DNA of 64,000 nucleotides from Zerene cesonia (lineage: Eukaryota; Arthropoda; Insecta; Lepidoptera; Pieridae), in NCBI RefSeq assembly GCF_012273895.1, contig NC_052116.1, positions 5,828,001 to 5,892,000 on the forward strand. The letters are read 5' to 3'. The translations under genes and the position numbers were made by a program. A model generated the notes under the pieces. It saw nothing but the letters and a program-made list of their open reading frames with translations. It had not been told where the DNA came from and ran no database searches. Of this stretch, positions 40,401-48,724 are shown one piece after another (within the stretch, counting starts at the first letter, position 1; each line of letters begins with the position of its first letter).

Positions 40401-43400
40401 TAATTTACAATCGAAAAAGAATTAATTTAATTTATGTCAATTGCCACAAAAACCAACTGATAATATTCATGGCACAATTAAAGAAATAATTGAATTCATG
40501 AAACGACTTCCTTATACCTATTACAAAAAGTTAATTTACATTTATCTATTATAATGACGTTCGTTGAAAATAACATGAAACATTTAATAATGAAATTTAT
40601 CTGTACATAATTTTTATAAATATAAATTTATTATTTTCAAATTTAAGGGCGTTTATTGTTTTAGAGTCGATTAATGGTTGTTAGCGTACCTACTAGTAGA
40701 TAGGTACTTATTGCTGGTAACATCATTTTTTTTTCATTAGCGACAGCCTTAAGGGCTTACAAACCAAAGAAATTTTTCAGGGTCTCTATTATATTCCAAG
40801 GGCAGAATCTAATAAATTATATAAGTATTAATAAACTGAAAGAAAATTAATTTTTGGCACCTATATAAATTCACAATGAATTTAAGTAAGCTATTCCATA
40901 TTTATAATTGAAATGATCATAATTCAGTGCTTCAGAATGTAGATTAGATTCTTTACATAGAAATATCAATATTTATTGACTGAAAGCCTTGCATATCACT
41001 TTGAGCCTAGCAAACCTAATAGCAGCTCCTGGTATTATTCATTTAAAAAAATCTGTTTGGCGTCTGTTATNNNNNNNNNNNNNNNNNNNNNNNNNNNNNN
41101 NNNNNNNNNNNNNNNNNNNNNNNNNNNNNNNNNNNNNNNNNNNNNNNNNNNNNNNNNNNNNNNNNNNNNNNNNNNNNNNNNNNNNNNNNNNNNNNNNNNN
41201 NNNNNNNNNNNNNNNNNNNNNNNNNNNNNNNNNNNNNNNNNNNNNNNNNNNNNNNNNNNNNNNNNNNNNNNNNNNNNNNNNNNNNNNNNNNNNNNNNNNN
41301 NNNNNNNNNNNNNNNNNNNNNNNNNNNNNNNNNNNNNNNNNNNNNNNNNNNNNNNNNNNNNNNNNNNNNNNNNNNNNNNNNNNNNNNNNNNNNNNNNNNN
41401 NNNNNNNNNNNNNNNNNNNNNNNNNNNNNNNNNNNNNNNNNNNNNNNNNNNNNNNNNNNNNNNNNNNNNNNNNNNNNNNNNNNNNNNNNNNNNNNNNNNN
41501 NNNNNNNNNNNNNNNNNNNNNNNNNNNNNNNNNNNNNNNNNNNNNNNNNNNNNNNNNNNNNNNNNNNNNNNNNNNNNNNNNNNNNNNNNNNNNNNNNNNN
41601 NNNNNNNNNNNNNNNNNNNNNNNNNNNNNNNNNNNNNNNNNNNNNNNNNNNNNNNNNNNNNNNNNNNNNNNNNNNNNNNNNNNNNNNNNNNNNNNNNNNN
41701 NNNNNNNNNNNNNNNNNNNNNNNNNNNNNNNNNNNNNNNNNNNNNNNNNNNNNNNNNNNNNNNNNNNNNNNNNNNNNNNNNNNNNNNNNNNNNNNNNNNN
41801 NNNNNNNNNNNNNNNNNNNNNNNNNNNNNNNNNNNNNNNNNNNNNNNNNNNNNNNNNNNNNNNNNNNNNNNNNNNNNNNNNNNNNNNNNNNNNNNNNNNN
41901 NNNNNNNNNNNNNNNNNNNNNNNNNNNNNNNNNNNNNNNNNNNNNNNNNNNNNNNNNNNNNNNNNNNNNNNNNNNNNNNNNNNNNNNNNNNNNNNNNNNN
42001 NNNNNNNNNNNNNNNNNNNNNNNNNNNNNNNNNNNNNNNNNNNNNNNNNNNNNNNNNNNNNNNNNNNNNNAGCACTCCAAAAAATAACGTACAAAACGTA
42101 ACATAAGTACTAGTTGCATCCAGAACTATATAATTCATTTCTGTTGTTCTGTGTTGGCACGACTTCGGGTTTGTCTTTATTTCGTTATGAAAAATCTGAA
42201 TATAAAACGCATAGGAAGTATACTTCAAAGAAAAATAAACAATTATTATTATATAGTGCGAGGCGTTCTTGGCAACGGCTTGAACTTGGTTTCAGGTGTT
42301 CTAAATATGTATTATATTTTATTTAATGTAATCAATTCTTCACGTTTGTGATATTATGAAAAGCCACTGTTCCTAAGTCTCTCTCGGGTTTACAAAGAAA
42401 AGTTTTCTTTGTACAGTGTTTAACGATATCAAGTGCCGATACGTCATAGTTAAAAGATTAATTGTTGCTTAATATTTATGATGAATGGATAGACATTACT
42501 CATTGGATTTACTTATTTCTTATTGATAAATGATAGTAGGTCAATGAGGTATTAGTTATTTCCTAATATACTAGATAAGGGGATTTAAAGCTTAAGTAAA
42601 ATAAATTTAGTATTTCATTGTTTATTTGTCTTTTGTTACAGAACATGTAACTAAATAAGTTTCAAGCTAAAATAATATATTTATAGGTGCATGTCTATTA
42701 TTAAGGAAAGGAAGGAAGTTGTATACCTTATTTAAAAAAAAATCGATCCAGACCTCTAGATTATGCTAGTGAAAACTTAAAAATAAACGTAACTCCACTG
42801 CACTCAGGCAGACACTCCAATACGAAAAGTCCTTTCATACTAGTTTACAGATCAGATTATTTTTTTTTCAAGACTGTTTCATCTGTTTTTATTTTACTAC
42901 TAGCTGCGCCCCGCGGTTTCACCCGCGTAAGTCCGTATCCCGTAGGAATATCGGGATAAAAAATAGATGTTGGCCGATTCTCAGACCTACCCAATATGCT
43001 TACCAAATTTCAGAGGAATCGGTCAAGCCGTTTCGGAGGAGTATGGCAACGAAAACTGTGACACGAGAATTTTATATATATAGATTATTAATAGCATAAT
43101 TAATAGCAATATGAGAGTAAAATTAGAATAATTTTATTCAACATCGTTTAACGATGACCTATGAATGTCATCGAACGTTTACTAATAAGGAATGCCGATT
43201 CTCTCGCGATGTTTTCTCACTTACATTTGACGACATGTGACGTAGAGAATTTCTTCAAAGATATTACGTATAAAGAAATTCTGCATAAATGTTACATTCA
43301 AATAGAATTTCATTCTTAGGTGTTGTTAAAGCGCTAGCAGGTAAAACATTAAATAAGTGACCGAAAGGTTAGGCGTTGCTACGGACCAACGAAGGACACA

Positions 43401-43776
43401 AGTTTGAATCCTGCATCTTGGTCCATTTTTTTTCTATTCTCGAATTAGATACCGAACTTTCTTTAAATTCACCATTTTCATTTTATTCAAAACCGACACA
43501 TAATAAAGACGAATTTACCTAACTTACAAGATGGATTCTACATCCGCTAAAAAACTTGTAAAAAAATCGAAAAACATTCATCGGATAAAAAATATTTACC
43601 TGCGGTTCAAATCCGGCAAGCGAGGCGTATGCGATCGACTGTGGTATCAGCGTAAGCGCCACAGTGATCCCCGCTATTAGATCCCCAATCCCTGTTCGCA
43701 GGTCGTAACTCCTCGACCAGCCGACTATCGGGAACACCCGGCCGGCTAATCGCCTTGGATCTAGCTTTAAATGCAT
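13304..43776 (-). CDS. SLC26-family sulfate/anion transporter (SLC26A11-like), 10 coding exons
   Basis: Membrane anion transporter of the SLC26/SulP family, most like insect sodium-independent sulfate anion transporters. Exons: 43600-43776, 38397-38592, 33039-33259, 30910-31078, 26694-26858, 23698-23859, 22625-22765, 18141-18286, 17447-17698, 13304-13448. All phases join, giving 591 residues plus an uncertain tail. Key segments: DLIAGITVALTLIPQSIAYA (TM1), YGLYASF then QVNIGPTALLSLL (TM3), STPVVSGFTSAAAITIASSQ, SKGKALDATQEIVALGICN, GSFFRSFPVNGSFTRSAV, GLLTPYFYFIPRAALAAVIV, and a C-terminal STAS domain (~460-591) with CDALTRVDFTFLQ. The first ATG sits one base after an acceptor-like CAG, so an upstream exon (5' UTR or an N-terminal extension) is possible. 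After exon 10 a strong donor (AA|GTAAGTATG) suggests one more small exon; otherwise the frame reads on to a stop at 13266. Intron lengths containing N runs are unknown. The substrate is inferred from family only. Confidence 0.92.
17447..17698 (-). CDS. SLC26 exon 9 (residues 460-543), STAS domain
   Basis: Acceptor ATATTCCAG. GGLHFASAERVRSKLISL, then a longer inserted loop (PSAVEIVTVSPTSLVPNGTL), then ILIIYCDALTRVDFTFLQ, the STAS strand-helix core. Donor GTAAGT, phase 0. Confidence 0.92.
18141..18286 (-). CDS. SLC26 exon 8 (residues 411-459)
   Basis: Acceptor CATCTTTAG. LDLIPLVGTFICCLLLGIEV and GLGCGVAIDVLLLLYYQSRP are the last membrane segments before STAS. Donor GTGAGT, phase 0. Confidence 0.93.
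18618..18750 (-). mobile_element. short retroelement insertion with 14-bp target-site duplication
   Basis: AGAATTTAATGTAA occurs at 18618-18631 and again, perfectly, at 18737-18750, bracketing about 105 bp of unrelated, GC-richer sequence with a T-run at its left end (poly-A in the minus orientation) and the block GTTCCGTCGAACCGC. Direct repeats plus an A-tail indicate L1-type insertion of a truncated SINE or LINE. It lies in SLC26 intron 7. Confidence 0.75.
19317..20456. mobile_element. mariner-type transposon spanning the first N run
   Basis: Left end TA then C-C-TAGTCTTGCCATAAATA (from 19317). The right end, read on the minus strand, is TA then C-T-TAGTCTGGCCATAAATA (to 20456). About 19 of the first 22 bases of the two ends match in inverted orientation, flanked by TA, the mariner/Tc1 target. 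The interior is almost wholly replaced by the 1000-N gap, so transposase status is unknown. Confidence 0.7.
19389..20388. other. assembly gap, 1000 N
   Basis: Exactly 1000 N, a placeholder of unknown true length, inside the mariner element in SLC26 intron 7. Confidence 0.99.
21411..21590 (-). mobile_element. SINE fragment in SLC26 intron 7
   Basis: Inverted relative to 3246-3469: CCTATGAGGGTCAGGCCATA, CACGATGGCCAAGTG, CAGATGTCACATGTCGTCGA and CGATGTTTTCC match its body. The GAT tail is absent. Confidence 0.75.
22625..22765 (-). CDS. SLC26 exon 7 (residues 364-411)
   Basis: Acceptor TTTTTCTCAG. It encodes VVLLTLGLLTPYFYFIPRAA and VIVCAVLHMVDLDILKKLW, the conserved late transmembrane region. 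Donor GTAAGT, phase 1. Confidence 0.94.
23698..23859 (-). CDS. SLC26 exon 6 (residues 310-364)
   Basis: Acceptor AATTTCAG. KGKALDATQEIVALGICNII and FPVNGSFTRSAVSDASGVRT are SLC26 hallmark segments. Donor GTAAGT, phase 1. Confidence 0.94.
26694..26858 (-). CDS. SLC26 exon 5 (residues 255-310)
   Basis: Acceptor ATTTACAG. It encodes NITPGLPKPQVPPF, an extracellular-loop sequence with an N-glycosylation-like NTT, and TGLLVVPLVGVISNVAIAKA. Donor GTGAGT, phase 1. Confidence 0.92.
28608..28637. repeat. perfect 12-bp hairpin
   Basis: ATTAACAGTAGG (28608-28619), loop GTGAAT, CCTACTGTTAAT (28626-28637). It lies about 30 bp before a family A repeat. Confidence 0.7.
28667..28842 (+). repeat. diverged family A repeat
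   Basis: ACTAGCAGACCCCGG start, AAAATAGATGTTGGC, AATCGGTCCAGCTGTTTCGG, GGAGTATG and TGTGACACGA blocks, shared in order with 42899-43086. It lies in SLC26 intron 4. Confidence 0.65.
30322..30618 (+). CDS. unrecognised 98-aa ORF opposite the transporter (candidate nested gene)
   Basis: The ATG at 30322 has a strong start context (A at -3, G at +4) with an in-frame TAG 24 nt upstream. The first ~80 residues have a balanced, protein-like composition (for example SQALEWLHNNVNSLEEPSRN and PDIIQEVIKRHISNSN), unusual for chance frames in AT-rich DNA. The last residues run into a dispersed repeat, so the frame may be truncated by it. No domain is recognised. It lies in SLC26 intron 4 on the other strand, and it could be chance. 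Confidence 0.22.
   Translation: MVVEQINSIYLLRITTKSQALEWLHNNVNSLEEPSRNIEKLIHTLITNKFIFCSIRPTNEKIFPDIIQEVIKRHISNSNPNIIKTKVCLFLCLTIHTS
30603..30716 (+). repeat. dispersed repeat fragment in SLC26 intron 4
   Basis: Contains ATTTTAGCGCAATCGATCCA, GTGGTTCGACCTGGG and GTCAGTCAGTTCTGC, a combination I associate with common lepidopteran dispersed repeats. There is no second copy in this window. Confidence 0.4.
30910..31078 (-). CDS. SLC26 exon 4 (residues 199-255)
   Basis: Acceptor TTATTTTCAG. A Lys-rich loop (ALKEIHIKDEKGGK) leads into TLWFVGVSRNAVVVVIASVL and NPFILTG. Donor GTGAGT, phase 1. Confidence 0.92.
33039..33259 (-). CDS. SLC26 exon 3 (residues 125-198)
   Basis: Acceptor TATTATAG. It encodes FLVEIVSTPVVSGFTSAAAI and QIKGLLGLKF, continuing the protein directly from exon 2, so no exon is lost in the intervening N runs. 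Ends phase 0, donor GTAGGT. Confidence 0.93.
33680..34679. other. assembly gap, 1000 N
   Basis: Exactly 1000 N in SLC26 intron 2, with a mariner end on its right side. Confidence 0.99.
34680..34750. mobile_element. mariner-type transposon end at the second N run
   Basis: These 71 bp are a perfect reverse complement of 19317-19387, and the similarity stops exactly at the TA that ends the element. The other end is not visible left of the gap and must lie inside it or be missing. Confidence 0.7.
35303..35320. repeat. perfect 18-bp palindrome
   Basis: ATCTCTCATATGAGAGAT, centred on CATATG, in SLC26 intron 2. No function can be assigned. Confidence 0.6.
37391..38390. other. assembly gap, 1000 N
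   Basis: Exactly 1000 N in SLC26 intron 2, touching the exon 2 donor: only GTATGT remains. Confidence 0.99.
38397..38592 (-). CDS. SLC26 exon 2 (residues 60-125)
   Basis: Acceptor TATTTCAG. It encodes YGLYASFAGAFVYGFMGTIP and IGPTALLSLLTF, the conserved TM2-TM3 region, and ends in phase 1 at donor GTATGT. The N run begins immediately after these six donor bases. Confidence 0.93.
39318..39346. repeat. perfect 11-bp hairpin
   Basis: TTTCAGGATAT, loop GTATATA, ATATCCTGAAA in SLC26 intron 1. Confidence 0.6.
41071..42070. other. assembly gap, 1000 N
   Basis: Exactly 1000 N in SLC26 intron 1. No repeat end is evident on either side. Confidence 0.99.
42391..42413. repeat. perfect palindrome around a single G
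   Basis: TACAAAGAAAA (42391-42401), G, TTTTCTTTGTA (42403-42413) in SLC26 intron 1. Confidence 0.6.
42899..43086 (+). repeat. family A repeat
   Basis: ACTAGCTGCGCCCCGCGGTT, ACCCGCGTAAGTCCGTATCC, CGTAGGAATATCGGGATAAA, AATCGGTCAAGCCGTTTCGG and GTGACACGAGAATTTTATAT blocks. It lies in SLC26 intron 1. Confidence 0.8.
43359..43424 (+). tRNA. tRNA-like sequence, probably a degenerate pseudogene or SINE head
   Basis: A 5' GACCGAA can pair with a 3' TTGGTC (six of seven positions, one wobble). GTTTGAATCC resembles the B box and GGTTAGGCG resembles part of an A box. A run of eight T (43427 on) follows, as in a Pol III terminator. At about 66 nt it is shorter than a normal tRNA and I cannot fold a clean anticodon arm. 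It lies in SLC26 intron 1, antisense to the gene. Confidence 0.3.
43600..43776 (-). CDS. SLC26 exon 1 (residues 1-59)
   Basis: From MHLKLDPRRL through TM1 (ITVALTLIPQSIAYASLAGF) to EPQ, phase 0, donor GTAAAT. The sequence before the ATG is ATTACAG|G, so the ATG could lie inside a second exon. SLC26A11-type proteins have short N-termini, which fits a start here. Confidence 0.88.
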
Positions 43777-45956
43777 CCTGTAATTTTCCCCTTTTTACAT
43801 TTTCTTGAAAACTAATTCGAGATTGCGTAATTGCTTATTTTGCAATGGTAATTTAATGTTGATAATTTCCTTATCGTAAGGCAATATGGAATGAAGTGCA
43901 GTAACGTTAAAGAAAATATTATTTTCATGCTTATCGATGAAAATGATAGGTTTTTGCAATATTGTACGTCGGAATATCTTATTTCGAATACAAAATATTT
44001 AGGGTATACATTTATTATTTCCCATAAAAAATTGTGTACAACAAATCCCTACGATTTTCATTTTAAATATGAAAGCAGCTCTGTCTATGAGTCTCTTCCT
44101 AAATTTTGGTGTAGTTTTATATAAATAAAAGATCAACTACAACTCAAGTGTTGAAATGCTTTAACATTCAATTCATTAAAATATATTCGAATAAATAATG
44201 TATAATATTTAATATTACTTGTATACATGCAATTAACGCAAATGTTAAAAAGAACTTAAATAATTCAAAATAAGATTTAACTCACTTTTAATTACTTATT
44301 TGATAACAATAAAAGAAACCAAACTTATTTTCCACTTCAGCATAACTAAATTGAACTAATATAATAAATTTTCAATAAATTGATCACAGTCTCGCACATT
44401 TTTAACGTAAATATATTTTCCCGCGCAAAAATGACAACAGAGCATGCGCAACTATAACTTTTTTAAACTGCGCATTGGACTGCGACTTCAAGCCAACTGT
44501 TAAAGTTAGGTTAGAGCTAGTATCTTGCATCCATTTAAATTTTCGTATAAGGGCCTTAAACTATTTTATATTGCTTCAATGATTATTATCAGAAAATAAT
44601 TTTTAGTTTAAATACGATTCGCCTTCAACGCTTATTTGTTCAAAAATTTAGCAACTTGTTTTTATTTATTGTTGTATAATTCATATTATTCATTATTATT
44701 ATTGCTGCTCATAAAAGTTCATCGTTGGTCGTTTTTTTTTTTTAATGAATGAAGAGTAATTTTGATATTTTACACCAACTTAACATCTATAATTATTAAT
44801 GATTAAATAAATAGTACGTTCTTATCTAGGAAGAAGAAACAACTGCACCAATTTCAATACTTCTTTCACCTTTGGATATGCACATGATTCCTTGTGGACA
44901 TTAATTTGAATTATATAAGTGACATATTATTATATTTTCAACAAAACCCCGATTTATTATGTGTAATATTTTTGTGATTTCTAATCACAAGTACTAGTAT
45001 AGTATTATATTATCTGAGTCATAACCATTCTTTCCCTCCGCATCTATGGAATCGACTCCCTGGGTAAAATGTGTTTGCATTCAATAACTTATAAGATGTT
45101 TAAAGGGCCAATGTAAATTTCAAGCGCAATTATGTTGACCCGTAAGTGTAGTTGCGGATAATGAAAAAGCGTACATTTCCTTAAGGAAAAGCCTTGAAGA
45201 AATTTGTTACAGTCTTATTTATTCTCTTGTTTTTATATCCATTCCCTTTAATATTCAAACCTTCCACAAGTTCATTGAAGACGATAATATCAACACGCTT
45301 AATTGAAAAATTGTAATGTAAAATACAGTCTGTTTTTATAAAAGTAGATTCTATATTAGTTAATACATGTACAATCGAATTACTTAACTGTAATTGCGCT
45401 TTAAAACGTGACGTACACAGGTGACAGCTTCGCAATCTAAATGTTATAACCAACAGCCACTCAAGGCCAAGGAATCATTGCTTCTAACACAATGTAAAAA
45501 GTGTACCTAAACTTGTGACGTTTCCAATAAATGTATAAAATACTATTATACCTACTGTACTAACCATTGAGTAAGTAGTTATTGAATGTAACTTGTGGAA
45601 ATAAAGTGTATGTATTGTAATACAATTTATGATCATAATTATCTTGATGGAGGGATTTTCATGGATTGATAAAAATATGCGCGACATACTAATTATTTAA
45701 CTAATTTTGTATACAAGATATTTACAATGTTTTTAGACAGTTGTAGATCAAGATATCTATTAGTTTGTCAACTTTTTTACCTTTTTTTTTCATTGTTACT
45801 TGATAACTCCTTGAGTTTTCAACCGATTGACGTGATTCTTATTATGTTTGATAGGAAATTGTTGTAGTTTGGTCCTGTTTTAAAATTTAGTGTAATACTT
45901 AACGTATTAGTTAACAATTATTACGATGTTTCACGAAACAATTAACTAGAAACTTC

Positions 45957-45989
45957 AATTTCTAGAACTTATCTGAAGTTCTAGAAATT
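45957..45989. repeat. perfect 14-bp inverted repeat with HSE-like half-sites
   Basis: AATTTCTAGAACTT, loop ATCTG, AAGTTCTAGAAATT. Each arm contains TTCTAGAA, the TTCnnGAA spacing of heat-shock elements. It lies about 2.2 kb upstream of SLC26 exon 1. A regulatory role is speculative. Confidence 0.5.
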
Positions 45990-46195
45990 AAAGAATATGA
46001 GATGGGTTCGTTACATTCCTAAATTTTCTTCCAATTAATTTACGTATACATTGAAATCGTTAAATTATTTCATGGGTAATTTTTAAATTTATTTGAAGTT
46101 TTAAATATCACTAAATATTTCACCCACCCCATTGTATTCATCATTACTGCGATTATAAATAAATGTATTAAATTATTATGATCACTATATCCACT

Positions 46196-46409
46196 ACTAG
46201 CTATCCCGGCGAACTTCGCAACGCCATAGAATATTGATAAAGATATGTTACGGAACCCTATTTCCAAAATAAAATATAGTCTATGTTACTCGTGGATAAT
46301 GTAGCTTTCGAATGGTGAAAGAATTTTTAAAATCGGTCCAGTAGTTTTTCAGCCTATTCATTGCAACCAAACAAATAAAGTTTTCCTCTTTATAATATTA
46401 GTGTAGATA
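46196..46409 (+). repeat. dispersed repeat, family B
   Basis: ACTAGCTATCCCGGCGAACT start, GAATGGTGAAAGAATTTTT, AAATCGGTCCAGTAGTTTTT and TATAATATTAGTGTAGATA end, collinear with 2758-2927. Confidence 0.75.
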
Positions 46410-47110
46410 CTTATAGCGATGCAAATAAAAAGACCGTCACATCTATGCTTTCGAGACATTACATATGTATATTGTATTCCAAAAATAATGGAAAGTACTT
46501 CTAGATATTTTTCATATTCACACCTACTGGTTGCACAGGTGCAGCCTCAAATCCGCTGCTATAAAACCCAGGGTAATCCATTATATATTCTAGTCCTAAG
46601 TCAGGAACCAAGTCTAGTGGAAATCTTGCATTGGAATATAGGTACATTTATAAAATGTTTTTAGTATTTGGTTTTGTTATTTATATTTGTTAACATGAAT
46701 AATCCCAGAAATCATTTTCTTGGAACGACACGACTTGTCATAATTATAATAATATAAGGTGATAATGAGAAAAACCTATATATGTATTTCAAGAGAAGTT
46801 TCATTGAGGTAAGTATTATTATATAACGGATTTGACGATAATTTTACTTTGGTGCCTACATGAAGCTTTTCTGAATTTTTTTTATTCACAATAATTGTAA
46901 TTATAAAATTTCATGTCAATAAAAATCAAACAAAACAAGAATCGTTAAATATCTGTAGGTATGAATTTTTAATATTTAGTTCTTTATCTTGATAATACAT
47001 TTTTTTACCTATATTAAAACGAAGGGTTTAATTTGAAGAGATAAGACGTATTCGATTGATCAAATATGTACCAAAATTGATTTTAGGTAGGTGGTAGATA
47101 GCAGTATCTA

Positions 47111-47132
47111 GTATGGATTGCAGAATCCATAC
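47111..47132. repeat. 9-bp hairpin
   Basis: GTATGGATT, loop GCAG, AATCCATAC. Confidence 0.5.
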
Positions 47133-48011
47133 ACAAAATAAAGATTCAACGTTAAAATCAACTGAATTTAGCCTTTACTTTCAATCCAGTTCATTAGATA
47201 GTGAACGATAGTCAAAAGTTAAGCGACTGGATTAAACTGTAGGTAACTTGAACTGCAACAATTTTGGAACCTAAAAGTAGACATTGAAAGGGTCAAAAGT
47301 CAAAAGTATATTTCATCGAACTCGTAACGTTTTGCTACTGTGCCCACATAATAATATAGAATAAAACTATAAAAAAAATGTACCAAACGTGACCATGTGA
47401 ATCTTGAGATCGGTTTTTCCCGTATGATATCACACTTAGCCACATTAAATTCACAATTGACATATGTACACATATTATAGGTAAGTACATACAAAACGTA
47501 CGAGTAAACAGCAACGAAAAACATCGTGAGGAAATCCATTAGTGTTTCCAAAAATAGAAAGATTTGACCCATCCTTGACGTAAAACAAATGTTGATCAAA
47601 TTGTCAAATATCAATATTATACAACTATGCGGTGACAGGTCTTGTTATGATAGAGATGTTGTATCTGTCGTTATTTTCTTTTTGTGTGAATCAAGAAATA
47701 ATGCAACGATATTTACTAACTAAAAACATCGAGAACGATTTCATATTTTTTGTTACTTTTCACGCGAAAACAGTTTATCGTATATGAATTAAATTTGGCA
47801 CAGAGATAGATTATAGTCTTGATTAGCGCATAGACACAAAACGCCAAGGGATAGGTACATAGCTTGTGATCGTATAAAAACAAAACATGAATTCAATAAT
47901 AACACAATAATAATAATAAAAAGTTGATATTTTTAGTATCTAAACAATATGTATTCGGAGCAATGTACTTAAAACCGATAAGAGGTAGAAAATAAAATAG
48001 CAATTTACAAC

Positions 48012-48212
48012 CTATGAGTAATACGGAACTGTTCGATCGAATTTATCCTCATCGTGTTTAAAGACGCGGCCCGGAGAGGCTAGATGGGGTATGCGGTCCA
48101 GAATCCGCAATGAAGCGAACAATGGATCATCCGGATATTGGCTGTCAACTGGGTTGCCTCGCCCTAGCGATACTGGGTCATGCTCCGAGGTGAACTTCCA
48201 TGAAAAATGAGG
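48012..48212 (-). CDS. unrecognised open segment, candidate exon or element fragment
   Basis: A 66-codon stop-free frame ending in TAG (48014-48012), in a clearly GC-richer island (about 48060-48190) within AT-rich DNA. The translation is acidic/proline-rich and protein-like: EHDPVSLGRGNPVDSQYPDD, PLFASLRILDRIPHLASPGR, VFKHDEDKFDRTVPYYS. There is no in-frame ATG, so it would need an upstream exon or be a fragment. The only acceptor-like site, TTTTTCATGGAAG, is weak. The plus strand is also partly open here, but its translation is less protein-like. It could be the last exon of a small gene or a transposon coding remnant. I do not recognise the family. Confidence 0.3.
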   Translation of the reverse strand, partial: PHFSWKFTSEHDPVSLGRGNPVDSQYPDDPLFASLRILDRIPHLASPGRVFKHDEDKFDRTVPYYS

Positions 48213-48570
48213 TTAGGTACATGTTTCTAATGTTTAATGACGAGATGTTTTAAACATTAACACATTACGGACTCTTGTACACGCTAGTAATAATCGTATA
48301 CGTTTGTTTGTGATAACAGCTGCATCGCGCAAACATTTCCCTCTTGTGAAGATTGTGCTTGAATAGTATAATATCCACAATATGTAGACGCTTACGATGA
48401 AATAGTTGCAAGTGAGTATAAAACAAATATATTCTTGTTTGTACTAAACACATTACTTTTTATAACGTTAATAAAACAAAACACAATGCTTCTAGAGGAA
48501 AACATTCGCATACAAAAGGCGTTCTATAGTCGGCAATACTGTACAAATATTGGAGTATAAATAGGTGCAT

Positions 48571-48724
48571 ATCTATACTTAATATTATAAAGCTGAAGAG
48601 TTTGCTTGTTTGTTTGAACGCACTAATCTCATGAATGATTTGAAAAATTCTTTCAGTGTTAGATGGTCCATTTATTGAGCAAGGCTATGTACCACGGGCC
48701 AAGCTGGGGCGGACCTCCAGTTTA
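48571..48724 (-). repeat. dispersed repeat, family C
   Basis: ATCTATACTTAATATTATAA at the left, then GCTGAAGAGTTTG, GAACGCACTAATCTCATG, TTCTTTCAGTGTTAGATGG and CATTTATTGAGCAAGGCTA. Collinear with 53232-53412. Confidence 0.7.

Noticed and set aside
43891..44124. 77-codon plus-strand frame beginning MKCSNVKENI just upstream of SLC26 exon 1
   Set aside because: AT-driven composition (Ile, Tyr, Phe, Lys, Asn), no motif and no splice or promoter context. Kept out for lack of support.
47300..47614. 104-codon minus-strand frame
   Set aside because: No ATG start (opens at TTG), Tyr/Phe/Val-rich and crosses a repeat-like segment. No domain recognised.
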